64,000 nt of DNA, from NCBI GenBank assembly GCA_900660155.1, contig CABFPE010000037.1, positions 653,855-717,854 on the forward strand, written 5' to 3'. The notes beneath the pieces were generated by a model. That model saw only the letters and a program-made list of their open reading frames with translations. It was not told the origin of the DNA and made no database searches. This document shows, piece by piece, positions 11,690 to 23,122 of the stretch; position 1 is the stretch's first letter; each line of letters starts with the position of its first letter. Source of the DNA: Hofstenia miamia (taxonomy: Eukaryota; Xenacoelomorpha; Acoela; Hofsteniidae). A program made the position numbers and the translations under genes.

Positions 11690-12452
11690 ACTAGGCATGC
11701 CAACAACTACTCTCTACAGAAACATTTAGGTTGTAGCAATTGGTGAATCACTTAAAAGAAAAGCTGCGAAAATTTCGGGGCATGAAAATCACAGATTGAC
11801 AAACTTAGCTTTGAAAATTCCCATTTTCTCTGGAAGCGCGAAAGCTCAAAAGTTCACAGAAAGGAATGGAAGTTCTGGTCACGATTCAAAAGTGAATTGG
11901 AGATTGACTATATCGGGTACAAAGAGAAACTGCTGAAAATTTTATCGAATACCACAGATTTGCATGAGGAAAAACGACGCAGTTTTGCAGAACCTTGGCA
12001 AAGCTATAGTTTTCAGAACGTCTCTCTCAGATGAGTGAATTTTTCAGCTGCATCGAAACAAAGTCAAGGTTTGGCGCAGTAGTCAGCAAGAAAGGCTTAT
12101 GAAAAATAGCCAAAATTCTGTCCAAAAGTTATGGTTTGAGGTAAGGCAATGTCATATTCAGGATTATATTTGAAAATTATCCCTGAAGGAACGATTACCA
12201 GGAAAAATATTGAGAAATTGTGCTGGAGTTTGTTCTATATGCAAATGTTTTATACCTCAACTGCTGTATATTTGAGTAAGATGGCGCAACCACTCACACT
12301 TTTAATGAAACAAAATATTTCATGTCTGAAAACGACATTCAAATTCTGCAATGGCAACCAAATTCTGCAGATATCAATTTGGTGGAAAATGTGTGGAATT
12401 TCCTCAAAAACTTATTGGAAAAGAATAACCCACTTACGAAGGCGACATTAGT
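11690..12452 (+). pseudogene. Tc1-like transposase fossil
   Basis: Conceptual frames on the + strand show three Tc1 hallmarks in order. First comes a helix-turn-helix piece (RALGMPTTTLYRNI, about 11690-11730). Next is the first catalytic region (SLSDE, stop, IFQLHRNKVKVWR near 12020-12075), which resembles SDES.FQL...VRVWR. Last is the closing motif (LQWQPNSADINLVENVWNFL, about 12340-12410), which resembles WPAxSPDLNPIENVWxxLK and keeps the final glutamate. Several stops and frame changes interrupt it, and much of the middle is unrecognisable. I could not find terminal repeats. It is an old, dead copy. Confidence 0.7.
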
Positions 12453-12454
12453 AA

Positions 12455-13420
12455 AAAAAAATCAAAGAATCACAACATAAAATTTCGCCGGTCACTTAGA
12501 ACTATGAGAACTATGAACTAAAGAAATTTCAACTTATTTAAACACCATTTGAAAGTTCACATAGGCATGTAAGTCTATTAGGGGAAAAATGGCATATGCA
12601 CAATTCACCCACTACCAAAAAGCATTATTTGTCGAGAAACCCTTTGTGAATGTGTTATTTGATGAGAAAATTTGATCAATTTTAATAAAATGCACAAGTA
12701 GTATACATCTAAATTATCGGAAATTGTGATAAAACATCGAAATTAAATCTCACTAAAAATATAACCTGCTGTTAAATAGTTACAAGCTCTTATAGTAAAC
12801 TATGGGAAAGCATTCACATTTAATGCAGGTATTTCACTCTTTTGATTGAACTTAACTGCATTTTCTTAAAAATGAATAATTAATAACGGATGCTTAAAAT
12901 GGGAAGAAATGCTGTTCGTATATGAAAATCTACAGAATTTTACCAAAAAAATAACAATAACTTTTGCGAAATGTTCTAATATAAAAAAACTGTCCAATTA
13001 TAAACAAGAAATGAAGGTCAATGAAGCATGAATACATAGGATGATAAAGGTCAACCATCTGATTATAATATGTAAATATATTCAACTTACCTTGAGAAAA
13101 GAGGGACTAAAGAGTGAGGATATATACATGCATATAGTTAAAATCAAATGCCTTTTATAAATATAAGCATTAGTGATTTTCTGTATACAAGACTGTTAGA
13201 TTGCCTACTGAATTTAGTTAGATTGAGAAAAAAATTATGTAAAATGGGTTTTAATTAGTGCTCGCTTACTTAACAGCTAGAGAAAGAGGGAATTGCGTAA
13301 TTATCACTAGAATGCTACATTTTATTATTAACTATAAAAATAGATAAACACATCGATATATAGAATGAAAATCTATATTTAACTGTCATGCGTTCTCAGA
13401 AGCTATCACGTTCAGAGCAG
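12455..13420. other. Spacer, nothing recognised
   Basis: AT-rich DNA between the Tc1 fossil and the LINE relic. No exon, RNA gene or clear repeat is visible. Confidence 0.5.
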
Positions 13421-14005
13421 AGCTTGAAACGAGTCAGCCTCGTTCAACATTTCGTCCCATTACAGTAACTAAGTTAGGTACAGTTGCATAATAACTGCAT
13501 TAAGAGCAGAAAAAGTCTATATCCTTTTTAATTTAAATGAGTATGGTAGATTTGTTTACTGATATTCTGTTACACACCAATTGAATTTATTTTAAGTCAT
13601 CTTGACAAGTCAGAAACAACAAATATCAAGGGATTAATAGGCTTCTGCAAGCTAAATTGTTGAGTAACATTGGTAACAATTTAACTTGAAATTCGATGTT
13701 CAATTCCCTTCATTTATATATACGTGAATTGCGTCAGTGCATCCAGTTTTGTGATGATATCAATAGTGATTTAACACCCATTCCTTTTGGAGTTGCCCCA
13801 GGGAGGACCAATGAGTGGATGAACGTGCGGATGTAAGCAAGTACTCAGATGAGACACGTCTTCTTCATGCAATTTTAAACTCCTCTGCTAATGATGATCC
13901 CTCGTCATATGCATACTGCGTCGACACTATTTTATTCTCAACAGAAAAATTTGCCATCAAAGTTGCGAGCCCGCATTTAGTCAACAGAGGATTTGGAATC
14001 AGCAG
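13420..14005 (+). pseudogene. LINE reverse transcriptase relic (left part)
   Basis: Three pieces in the order of a non-LTR reverse transcriptase are visible. The first is TFRPITVTKL (about 13440-13470), like the early YRPISV motif. The second is LYIRELRQCIQF...DLTPIPFGVAPG (13713-13800), like YLxNRxQxVxF...I..GVPQG. The third is VSKYSDETRLLHAI (about 13830-13875), where YSDE stands for the catalytic YADD. Sequence normally between GVPQG and YADD is missing, and stops are present. The family is CR1/jockey-like in style, but the clade cannot be fixed. A MITE interrupts it at 14006. Confidence 0.62.
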
Positions 14006-14924
14006 CAGGGCTGAGAATAGTTAACTCATTAACGTATTAATGAAAATAAATAGTTTCTCTGGTGCCGTTCAGGGCTGCGAGCCGGACGGCTCAACCTGCA
14101 GGTTGGGTCGGGTTGGATCAAATGGTATCTGGACCTGCAACCTGCAAATGTATCATTTAACCTTAAGCTAGCTGAGTGAACGACACATATGTCCACTACT
14201 GTTTAAAAAATGTTTTTTCATCAATATTATTGTTATTGTTGAATGTTTTTGTAGCATTGGTTGCATTGCTAAAACATGGTTCAGTGAAAATAGTTCTTTC
14301 CCGCGGTGCAAACATTTACCACATTTATTATTGCTTTTTCGTTGGAGAGGTGCATTAATGTTAAATAATTATTATTACAGTGATTTCCTTGAAAAAATCT
14401 TATATTTTTGTTTACTTTGCAAGAGCAGAAACAACCTACATGGCGAGAATTTAATGATCTTGACCTGCAGGTGAACATGCGTTGCAGTGCGGCGCTTTCT
14501 CGCTAGGGGACAATCAGACGCTATGCGCTGAATGTTAACACTAGGAGGAATTTCTTGTATTCATTTGGAAACTGATGTCTTAGCATTTAATTTTCAGTAA
14601 GGTCTTAAGCAATACTGATGGAACCAATTTTTTCTTGCAAATGACAACTAAATAGCCTTCTGAGTCAATATTTTTTTTGCTTTTTGGTTCATAAATTATT
14701 TATGTCTGAAAGCTAGCAACTTTATGAGAATTGTATTCTTTAAATTATATGTTTTCCTTAATGCTTTAAAGTGTTAAATTTTTACATGTTAATGCGTTGT
14801 TATACGTTAATTTCCATGTAATTGAATTTAAAATAAAATGGAAATTATCGTATATTAACGCATTAAACTGTAAAAATTTAACGCATTAAAGCGTTAAAGA
14901 AAATTTAACTCCCTCCCAGCCATA
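14006..14924. mobile_element. hAT-like MITE nested in the LINE relic
   Basis: The left end reads cagggctgagaatagttaac, and the right end, reverse-complemented, reads tatggctgggagggagttaa. Both continue into cognate ttaacg/taatgcg-rich text. Flanking 8-mers (atcagcag at 13998-14005 and atctacaa at 14925-14932) agree at five of eight positions, as expected for an old hAT insertion. It is about 0.9 kb long, contains a strong hairpin at 14763-14898 and has no transposase. A GC-richer block near 14069-14140 could be another small insertion. Confidence 0.5.
14763..14898. repeat. Long imperfect hairpin (55-bp arms)
   Basis: The left arm (ctttaaagtgttaaattttt and onward) pairs with the right arm, which ends aaatttaacgcattaaagcg. 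The arms span about 55 bases each around a loop of about 20 bases rich in A and T. It lies inside the MITE and is built from ttaatgcg/cgcattaa units. It is probably part of the transposon end structure. Confidence 0.7.
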
Positions 14925-15529
14925 ATCTACAATTGAAAAGTGTAGTTAATCAGCCTATTAAGAAAGACTCAATCATAATTCCTTCCATTACCTTCATATA
15001 ATACGTCGGTCTGCATATTGTTCCGATTATCATATCACTAATCTCACTAGAAGAGTGAATTGCATTGCAACTAATCTTAATGGTATTATACAAAACTTAA
15101 TTTTCCAGGCAAATGTAAGTTGTCTTTTAACGTATATAGTTTCTCAACATTGAATAAGATGAATGTGTACCAGGACTTCGGTAAACTCAAATGAATAAGC
15201 TGTGGCGTCAAATGAAACTTTGCTTTTATATCAAATATTCCTAAATATAGAGGCTTTCAAATTTTAAACTCTGATTTGGAGTCACAGCTTCAAATGTCAA
15301 CTAAGAGAATCCAAAATAATTTTTCACATTCCTGATGCCCCTCTTACCACGCAACGATTCACAAGAAATTGTAGTGCCATACGCTTACCTCGCTGCCACA
15401 AACATCTACAGACGCAAGTCCGCTCCTATGGCATGCAGATATTCTGCTTAACATCAAATTCAAAGTTTATAGTTCACTATCTTCCTATTTACCCTAAAAT
15501 CAAATACAGGAAATAAAGTATTATGATCA

Positions 15530-15582
<53 letters not shown>
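14925..15582 (+). pseudogene. LINE relic, 3' end with (ATT)n tail
   Basis: After the MITE the LINE seems to resume. At 15337-15495 an open stretch reads TRNCSAIRLPRCHKHLQTQV and continues RSYGMQIFCL. This resembles the C-terminus of CR1/L2-type ORF2 proteins (TRN....LPRC.......FxxRG...WN). A stop follows at about 15513, and the element closes in a microsatellite (ATT)n at 15533-15582, a typical LINE tail. The same + orientation as the upstream reverse transcriptase supports one element. Confidence 0.5.
15533..15582. repeat. (ATT)n microsatellite
   Basis: About sixteen ATT units. Its place directly after the apparent end of the LINE reading frame suggests it is the element's simple-repeat 3' tail, later expanded. 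Confidence 0.9.
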
Positions 15583-15583
<1 letters not shown>

Positions 15584-15599
15584 GTTAACTGAGTCCCAC

Positions 15600-17546
15600 A
15601 GATTCATTCAGATTTATACAAGTCCCACATTTTTGCCACATTTCATATATATACATACAATATGCAACACTATTTTATTGAAACATTAAACAGAATATTC
15701 CAAATATGATTGAAAATCACCTCATTATATTGTGCATTTTGAATTTGCTGTACAAACAAATTTGTTTCTTTAACAGTAAAAATATTCTATGAAACTTCAA
15801 GGTTAAAATATACCAACACATTATACACATGTTTGACTTTGCTCACACAACTCGCAAATATATCCATCCTTGAGGACAGCATCAGCAATAAAATGTACAT
15901 TTGTAAGTTACTAAAATTATTCTAATTTTTGGAATCACCCTAAAGAGCAAAATATTCTGTTGAAGTGAGGAACTATCATCAGATAAGAAATATTTTGTTA
16001 ACTGCGATGCACTTATAACACAAGAGACATATTCAAGATAAATTTATAAAATGAAAATCAAACTTGCTTATTTTTCTAGTTGTAAACATATTTTTCTAAA
16101 CAAAGTTAGTAGTTATATTGCTATCTTCATCGATAAATTCGCTTGAGGACGTCAGGTTAGGATAACATCGAATGAGTACTTTCTCAATGTGTTCAGTTTA
16201 TCATTGGCCACCACCCTGCCACATATTAGCGTTGTTTGTGTCCTGGAGTACATTTTTGAAATAATTTGGCATTGCAGTCGGCTTTTTAAGTTATAGTTCT
16301 GCCAAGTTTCGATGCTTGATGATTAGGATGAATTTTATGAGGGGTGGTGTTGGAGTACCCTTTCGTTTTAAAACTGAAAAAAGCCCGGCCGAGATAGGGT
16401 TAAAAGCTCTAAAACTTGTATGTAGACATGGGGCGATTATCACCTGATTTTGGATTCCATTATTACTCATTTCTATTTGATTTAAAATTGGCGATACTTG
16501 TTTCCAAGAAAACAAAAATAGTTCATGATAGATTACTTTCGCGTTCTGCACTGCAAAATATCGATAACATGGTGATTTAAAGCAGTATACGGACTGATGT
16601 CATAATGTGGCTTCAATAAATTTGTAGCTGTTAAATGTCACTTACTGACCTAGTTTGGGGTAATTCAATGCTGAACTGAGAAGTAAAAAGCAATTATCGA
16701 AATATCTAAACAAAATTTTAAAAACTATTCTATTGTCGATTATAAACAAAAACCCCAGTTCTCAACTATCGAATCGATAAATCATCCGCTCCTTCTTTAG
16801 ATCAGGATGATATTCTTAATTGAAACGTCAATGCACGCTCTTATCAGAGTTGAAAATTAATTTTAACATTAAAATTCAGTAATAAAGAAATATTATAAAG
16901 CATTATTTGTTACTTTTAGAACAGCTAAAAATGGTAACTAAAGCAGTCAGTGTTAACTGTATACCGCTATTTTTAAGTAGTTTAACCAATTAGTATTTAC
17001 AATCAACTCAGCGTTGTTTTTAAATTGGGAAGAAAGTGCTTCAAAAGATTTCTGAATGAAGTCTCCATGAAAATATTGGATAAATTTTCAATATTTTGCT
17101 CTGGAATTTTTACAAAGAACAAAGAAATTCCCTCACCATAAAAGTACCCCAGGAAAGTTTTTGTGTTTTGATCTAATCACTCCGGTTTAAAATAAGTTGT
17201 TTTTTTATCGCTACTTTAGAACATTGCTAGGTTTTATTTAGAATAAGAAGCAAAACATAGTAACATAGTATTAAATGTGATATATTATATTTATATTAGT
17301 TTAGAGATGCGTATGCATTTTTATAGAAAAGCATGAAGTCGAGCTCCAAAGCATTTGCAAAAAAAACCAATTCGATTTTAAGCAACCCGCCAAAATTGGA
17401 ACATCTGTGTAATGTTGTTACAAACAATGTACAATATGATGCGACTGTCGTTTGCATATGAAACAAGCAAAAACAATGAATGCATACTTACAGCAAATTT
17501 CATAAGCCTTATTTTATGAATTGTAAAAGCATTAATTAAGAATCCT
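15600..17546. other. Spacer; single transposon-like end near 16380-16400
   Basis: No gene is recognised. At 16383-16400 the text gccgagatagggttaa looks like one end of a piggyBac-type element (CCC... next to TTAA when reverse-complemented), but no partner end was found upstream. Confidence 0.4.
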
Positions 17547-17554
17547 AACGGTTG

Positions 17555-17723
17555 CAAGAGCGTACGCAGGAAAATATTGAAAAATATACTAAAAATGCAT
17601 TGTACGATTTAGTTTTTAAAATTTTAAATTTTTCGACGACAATGTTTTTAGTTAACCAATGAAAATAAAATTTGAAGACTTGATGGGGAACATTCCACCA
17701 CGTTCCTCTTGCGTACGCCACTG
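17555..17723. mobile_element. Short hAT-type MITE with perfect 8-bp duplication
   Basis: The ends read caagagcgtacgcagg on the left and, reverse-complemented, cagtggcgtacgcaag on the right. The flanking 8-mer aacggttg is identical on both sides (17547-17554 and 17724-17731). The element is only 169 bp, so it is non-autonomous. Its CGTACGC core is shared by both ends. Confidence 0.75.
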
Positions 17724-17731
17724 AACGGTTG

Positions 17732-18657
17732 TACACAACCAAACATTTTTAAAATTGGTTTACAAATAACAATTACATGCAACTACAGCATAGTGCAAAA
17801 TGTAAAATATTCTAAATGACATTGCAACTATCAGCTCAATCTCATTGTCGGAGTGATAAAGTGGGATTTCCGAATGCTTCAGTAAACAGATGGGCACATG
17901 ATGTGCTGATATTAATAGAAGCAATGAAAACTCGTAAAAAAAATTTTGCATCGAAAATTTAGAAGCAGAAATTGACAGTCGTATGTTCAAAGGTCAATCC
18001 CTGGGGCAATCTGATATGTTTGTCTCATTTATCAATGCTGAGTGACCTTATGTGTGCATTATAAAGCACTTCATACAAAACTTAATTAAAAATAAATAAG
18101 TTCACGGACGTTTAGTCGAGAACACGCTTAATCATTCGAGCAAATGGGAAAATGATAAAACACTTAAAATCAATACCCGCACCGCACGAATGCAGCTCAA
18201 TGTTGTCTGGTCGTAATCAGCTATGTAAATAACAATACTAAATGACAATTAAATTTACTAATAATTTCCCCACATATGCGCTTGAAAAGGTTTTCAAAAA
18301 TATCTGGGTTTACTTTAACGTTTGAAAAGCTATTTAACAATAAATCAATTTAAAGCGGTCCAATAAGCGAATAGTCTGAATAGATTCAAAACCATAAATA
18401 ATATTTCTGTCGAGAATGATAAAAGTTTTGAATACACAACCATAAGTTGTAGGCAGTAATAGAAGATGGAAATCTTAAAACTAATAGTTTGCGTTTCAAT
18501 AATGTAACTCTCATGTTCCAAATAAACGAAACATTGAATATTTTTTTGCAAAAATCTGAAAATCGCCCCTAGTCAAACTGCTGAACAGAAGAGAGGCAGG
18601 ATTAAAGGATGGGCTAAAATTTTCTTAGCTTCTAACCTTCATGATTGTAATATTACA
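17732..18657. other. Spacer, nothing recognised
   Basis: AT-rich DNA with no coding, RNA or repeat signal that I can support. Confidence 0.5.
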
Positions 18658-18925
18658 CAGTAGAACTCAAGTTATAACGAACTCTGATATAACAAAACGT
18701 CGATTATAGCGATTAGTTACATAATCCCTTTCATTTCAATTAGAGTACATCAACCTCGGCTTTAACGAAATAAACCTCCCTCGGATATAACGAAGGTTAT
18801 TTTAACTTCCTTTCCAATCTGTTAGTTGATTTTTAAAACTTCTTGATTTTAGTTTTATTTATATGTTCCAAAAATCAGGAATACAATATATTTAGAATTA
18901 TCTTCGTTAGAAACAAGGTTTACTG
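18658..18925. mobile_element. Possible pogo/Tigger-like MITE
   Basis: The left end reads cagtagaactcaagttataa and contains several tataacgaa units (18675-18805), typical of Tigger/pogo ends. The right end, reverse-complemented, reads cagtaaaccttgtttctaac. The similarity between the ends is moderate, and a TA duplication is clear only on the right. About 270 bp, no coding capacity. Confidence 0.4.
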
Positions 18926-18929
18926 TATT

Positions 18930-20568
18930 TAAAAACCTGTAAATTCAATATATTCATATTACACTATACATATAACTATAAAGCTAGCGCGCTAAAAATG
19001 TGTTGGAGCTCAAATTAATTTTCAGAAAGAGATACAAGGATATTGCTTTTGATAAAAAAAGTTATTACAAAAATGACGAAATATTTGCAAAGGCAGCCCT
19101 TCCTAAATCTTCTTCTTAATAAATACTAATGAAAGGAGAACAAATGCTTAAACGTACTTGTTCAATCCGACCCCATCCCACGATCATACTACTCTACTAA
19201 ATCTATAGAAACTCCCTGACATAGGAACAGCTTAAATAACGCAAAGAATAAAATCTCAATACTTGAATAAATTTACAATTGAGTTGAAATTATTGACTGG
19301 AAATTTAGACAACAAAATTTTATTGACAATTACTCAGTATCTAAAATGTAAACAGATTCTTTGTTGAATTTAACAAATGCATGCCAATGATATGACTAAT
19401 AAAAGTTCTGTGGTGAGACCACATACTATTGGGATTAACAAGTTCTGACAGAGAAGTTGGAAAAGGTTATAAAAATCTGTCATTGGTTCTGAAATCCATC
19501 TATTACAGAATCTATGAAACGATGCAATGTTAAATTTAAGTTCATTGTTGAGGATTGATATGAATAATAAGGAGAGTAAAAATATTATACACGCAAAAGC
19601 AAGGAGTGCAAATTAAAAGACGCTTAGTTCCTCGAAGTTAAAAGAAAAAAGAGCCAATGGGAATTCCCTGATGCTAATGAACTTTAAGATATTAGATAAC
19701 TTCATTTTAAAATTTGCTGTATAATTTAAAAAAATTCATGTCATGCTGCTGAAGGAACTGAACCGAATCCGTTTAGAAGGAAGTAAAGAACAAACTTAGT
19801 TCCCAATTGAGACACTTATTTTCCACTGTTTTCATACTCTTTAAAAACCAAATCAATACTTAGCTTATGTGTTGACAAAATAGTAGAGAATTATATTACG
19901 GTAAGTTTTCAAAGTATGCATAACATGGGTGTTCCTTCAACAATGCCTCCCTAGAAGTATGGTTACATAGTGACATCTAGTTATGAGTTTCTGTTAACGA
20001 CTTTTTTCACCTTTATAAAGGTGACCTTAACTATGCGGATAAAAGCATACATTTCTTAAGACAAAAGAGGAATAGATGAAATTACCTAATTATATTATTG
20101 TCGCTTTGATATGAATTCAGACAATCTATCGAACATCCTAGAAAAATGTGATCTTTTTAGATTACGAATTTTAACATAAACGTCAATTTTTGGTATACAA
20201 TCACTTGCCTAATATCTCAAGTACTTACATTATAAATATTAGAGGCGAACTTTTCGCTGAGTGGAGAAACAAAATTGCTTGATATGTGAAGTTGCACGCG
20301 AATGGAATAAAGCCACGTTTCCGAGTCCATCCCATTACATCCATCGATCTTTGCAGCAGAGCGAAAAATGTTTAGAGCCCTTCGGATTTGCAGTTCATAC
20401 TATAAAACATTTGAAATAAAAAGCGTTTAACTGCTTAGTAAGTACCATCATAATTGTTAAATATTGGTAAAATACGTTAAAATATGTGCATAAGAAGCAG
20501 CAAGCAAAATCATCTACTAAACTAAAGAAATTAAATAAATTCCTAAAAGATAAGCGCAAAAGTATAAA
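18930..20568. other. Spacer, nothing recognised
   Basis: AT-rich DNA without supported features. An 18-base palindrome (tcacctttataaaggtga) lies near 20008-20026. Confidence 0.5.
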
Positions 20569-20576
20569 ATTTAAAC

Positions 20577-21048
20577 CGGGGTATTAACCTAGTACTTGAT
20601 ATTGTACTTGAGCAAAGGGGTAACTGATACTTGAAAATACATACTTGATACGTCACAGAAATACTTGCAAAATTTCTTGTTGTTATAATTCACAAGTTGG
20701 GTTCTTACGATTGGGCTTTAGATAGCGTGTTCCACCACAGTGGTCAAATTAGAGACAGAAATTCAAGCAGCATTCTGCAAATTCTGCCTTTACCAGCTAC
20801 ATAAGCAGTAGTTAAAAGACTACTTAGTAAATCAGGAGTATAAGGCCACTTAGGGAGAAACAAAATCCACAAACTAATGAAAAACTTTTGATTGTTTGGT
20901 ATAACCAAAATGATTATTGATGTTGATGTTATGAAAATGCTTGAATACTTAATTTCTTCTCAATACTTGAAAACGTGCACTTAAAGGAGTTATCCAAGTA
21001 TTTTACTCTCTTTAATACTTGGTAAATGCGATTCTTGTTAATACCCTG
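20577..21048. mobile_element. MITE rich in ACTTG/CAAGT units
   Basis: Terminal repeats are cggggtattaac on the left and cagggtattaac on the right when reverse-complemented. The interior is crowded with tacttga and acttg words near both ends. Flanking 8-mers agree only partly, so the element is old or the border is off by a few bases. The form suits a hAT MITE. Confidence 0.5.
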
Positions 21049-21049
21049 A

Positions 21050-23122
21050 CTTCAGCAAATATTTATAGATATTCTAATTCAATGGGTGCAAAATTTATGG
21101 TGATTAAACGCAACTCTAGAATGGAGTTCATTAATACCAAATGAAGCGGTCAAATTGTTCTTCTGCTTCAACACTGTTGAAACCTTTTGAGTGTCTCAAA
21201 AATAATTTAATTAATTTAAATTCATTTAATCCCATTTGCCTTTACACTGAGATTTAAAACAAGTACAACAATTGCATACGAAATAAGCCTGCCTTCAGAT
21301 AATCAGAACTTCGAAATTTTGTCTGATGGTGTTTTTGACAATATTTGCAGTAAATAATGGTGAGATTACATACTTTTTTGTATCTGAAAATTAAAATGGA
21401 TTTGATAAATCTTTCAAAAGCCAGCAATAGATGGGTATAATCAATTTATATTGATCTGCTTCAAGCCTAAAAAAATTTACCCAAAACCTGGCCATTCTTG
21501 AATTACACTTAGACTGGCTACTAGAAAATTGAAAACGCCTATTAATAAAAGCATAATATTAAATTCCAAATAAGCTGAATCATACCATTAAAATTAAAGT
21601 GCATACTAATTATAAGAAACAAAATTTTCTGACATGAAACATTTGCTTAGAAAAAATGTATTTTAAAATAAAATGACTTCTAGTAATTCAATTGAAAAGC
21701 AGATTAATGGCTATTTCAGCTACTCTATGGGCATCATTTTTAATTTTCTGGTTGAGAAATAGACCCAATATATAAGTTAGAGATGAGCAACAGACATAGA
21801 AAAATAGCGGATAGGTTCGCGTAAACAATCAGTTTTTAAAAAATTACCAATGCTTCCGCAAATTGTCCCGCTAATGTTGTAGGATATCGGATAAGAAAGC
21901 AATAGGAAATAAGATTGAATATGAATTGAATAGAATTTTGTGGTCCAGCATGAAGACGTTCATCATACCCCAGTGTCGACTCATTGCTATCCGTTACAGC
22001 ATCACTGGACGTAGTCTAAACATAAATTTAGATATCGATTGGCAAAGGAAATATGCTGTTTTAAAAATAATATAACCTCTGTTACGTAATCTTAACTAGT
22101 GTTAACATCCAGAGGTTTTCAATCCTACTGAAACTGTTTAAACATTTAAACAAAATATCAATTTTGGCATGCTACATCAATAAATATATAACTAATTTCT
22201 ATATAACATGATATAAACAACGCATGGAATAAATCATTTACTTCATTTGCCAAGTGAAAAGTCTTTAAGAGATTGGAAAAAGAAAACTTACTATCACATA
22301 AATATCAATTTGGTTTCTTAAAACGAAGAGCCCCAAGAGAAATACACAAATACTGAATGAAGTGAATTGGCTATTCACCTTTTCACTTTTGTATTTTGAG
22401 TTCTTTGAATGTGCGTATGTGTAAATATTGGATATATTTATATGTAAACATATACACTGGATTGTGCACAACAATGAATTTAGTAATTGAAGACAAATCC
22501 TCAATTTCAAAAGACTTGAAACCTGCCTCTGATATGTCGTAAATAAAGCCAATTATTTATCCATCAAATTAATCAGCCAAAATTTTAAGCGCTAAGGCCT
22601 TTGGGTTAGTAATGATTAAATAGGTACATGCATAAATAATTGTGTAAGATGAAGGTGACTTCCTCAAAACCCAGGGGGTCAACATACAAATCGTCACGTA
22701 TGAGTAAAACGTAACTAATTAAAAAATGGCAAAATCATTAAAAACGAATAAAGGAAAAAAGATTTTTCACATTGTGTTTCAATTAGTATCTAAATCCATA
22801 ACTAATTAATGGGAGTAATTTAGATAGAATAGTTAAAATAGCGTTTAGTCCCGTAGTTATACTGAGTTAGATGACATGAAATTTACAGATTATATACAAA
22901 ACTTTACCATGGAAATTATCCTATACAATGCATAATCCATGTGATATATTACTTTTATCCTGAACCATCTATATGCTTGCTAAGATAAGGCTGAAATATT
23001 TAAAGCTGTGCTGTGCAACTGGAGGCACTCCAAACATTTGTGGTAGCGCTTGGTAACATATTTTTTTCACTTGGTTACAACAATTACATTTGTATATAAT
23101 TTAGTTCAAAGAACAAAGTAAA
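21050..23122. other. Spacer, nothing recognised
   Basis: No coding exon or defined element can be supported. The ORF at 22265-22552 on the minus strand has no motif, and its composition matches noise. Confidence 0.5.

Noticed and set aside
14069-14140. GC-rich text cagggctgcgagccgg as a separate hAT element
   Set aside because: No inverted partner was found. It is retained only as part of the larger MITE.
16291-16551. Minus-strand ORF with FNPISAGLFSVLKR
   Set aside because: It crosses what looks like a transposon end (gccgagatagggttaa) and has no domain; probably translated repeat.
18658-18800. Repeated tataacgaa words as a satellite
   Set aside because: Only a few units, spaced irregularly; the arrangement suits transposon ends better than a satellite.
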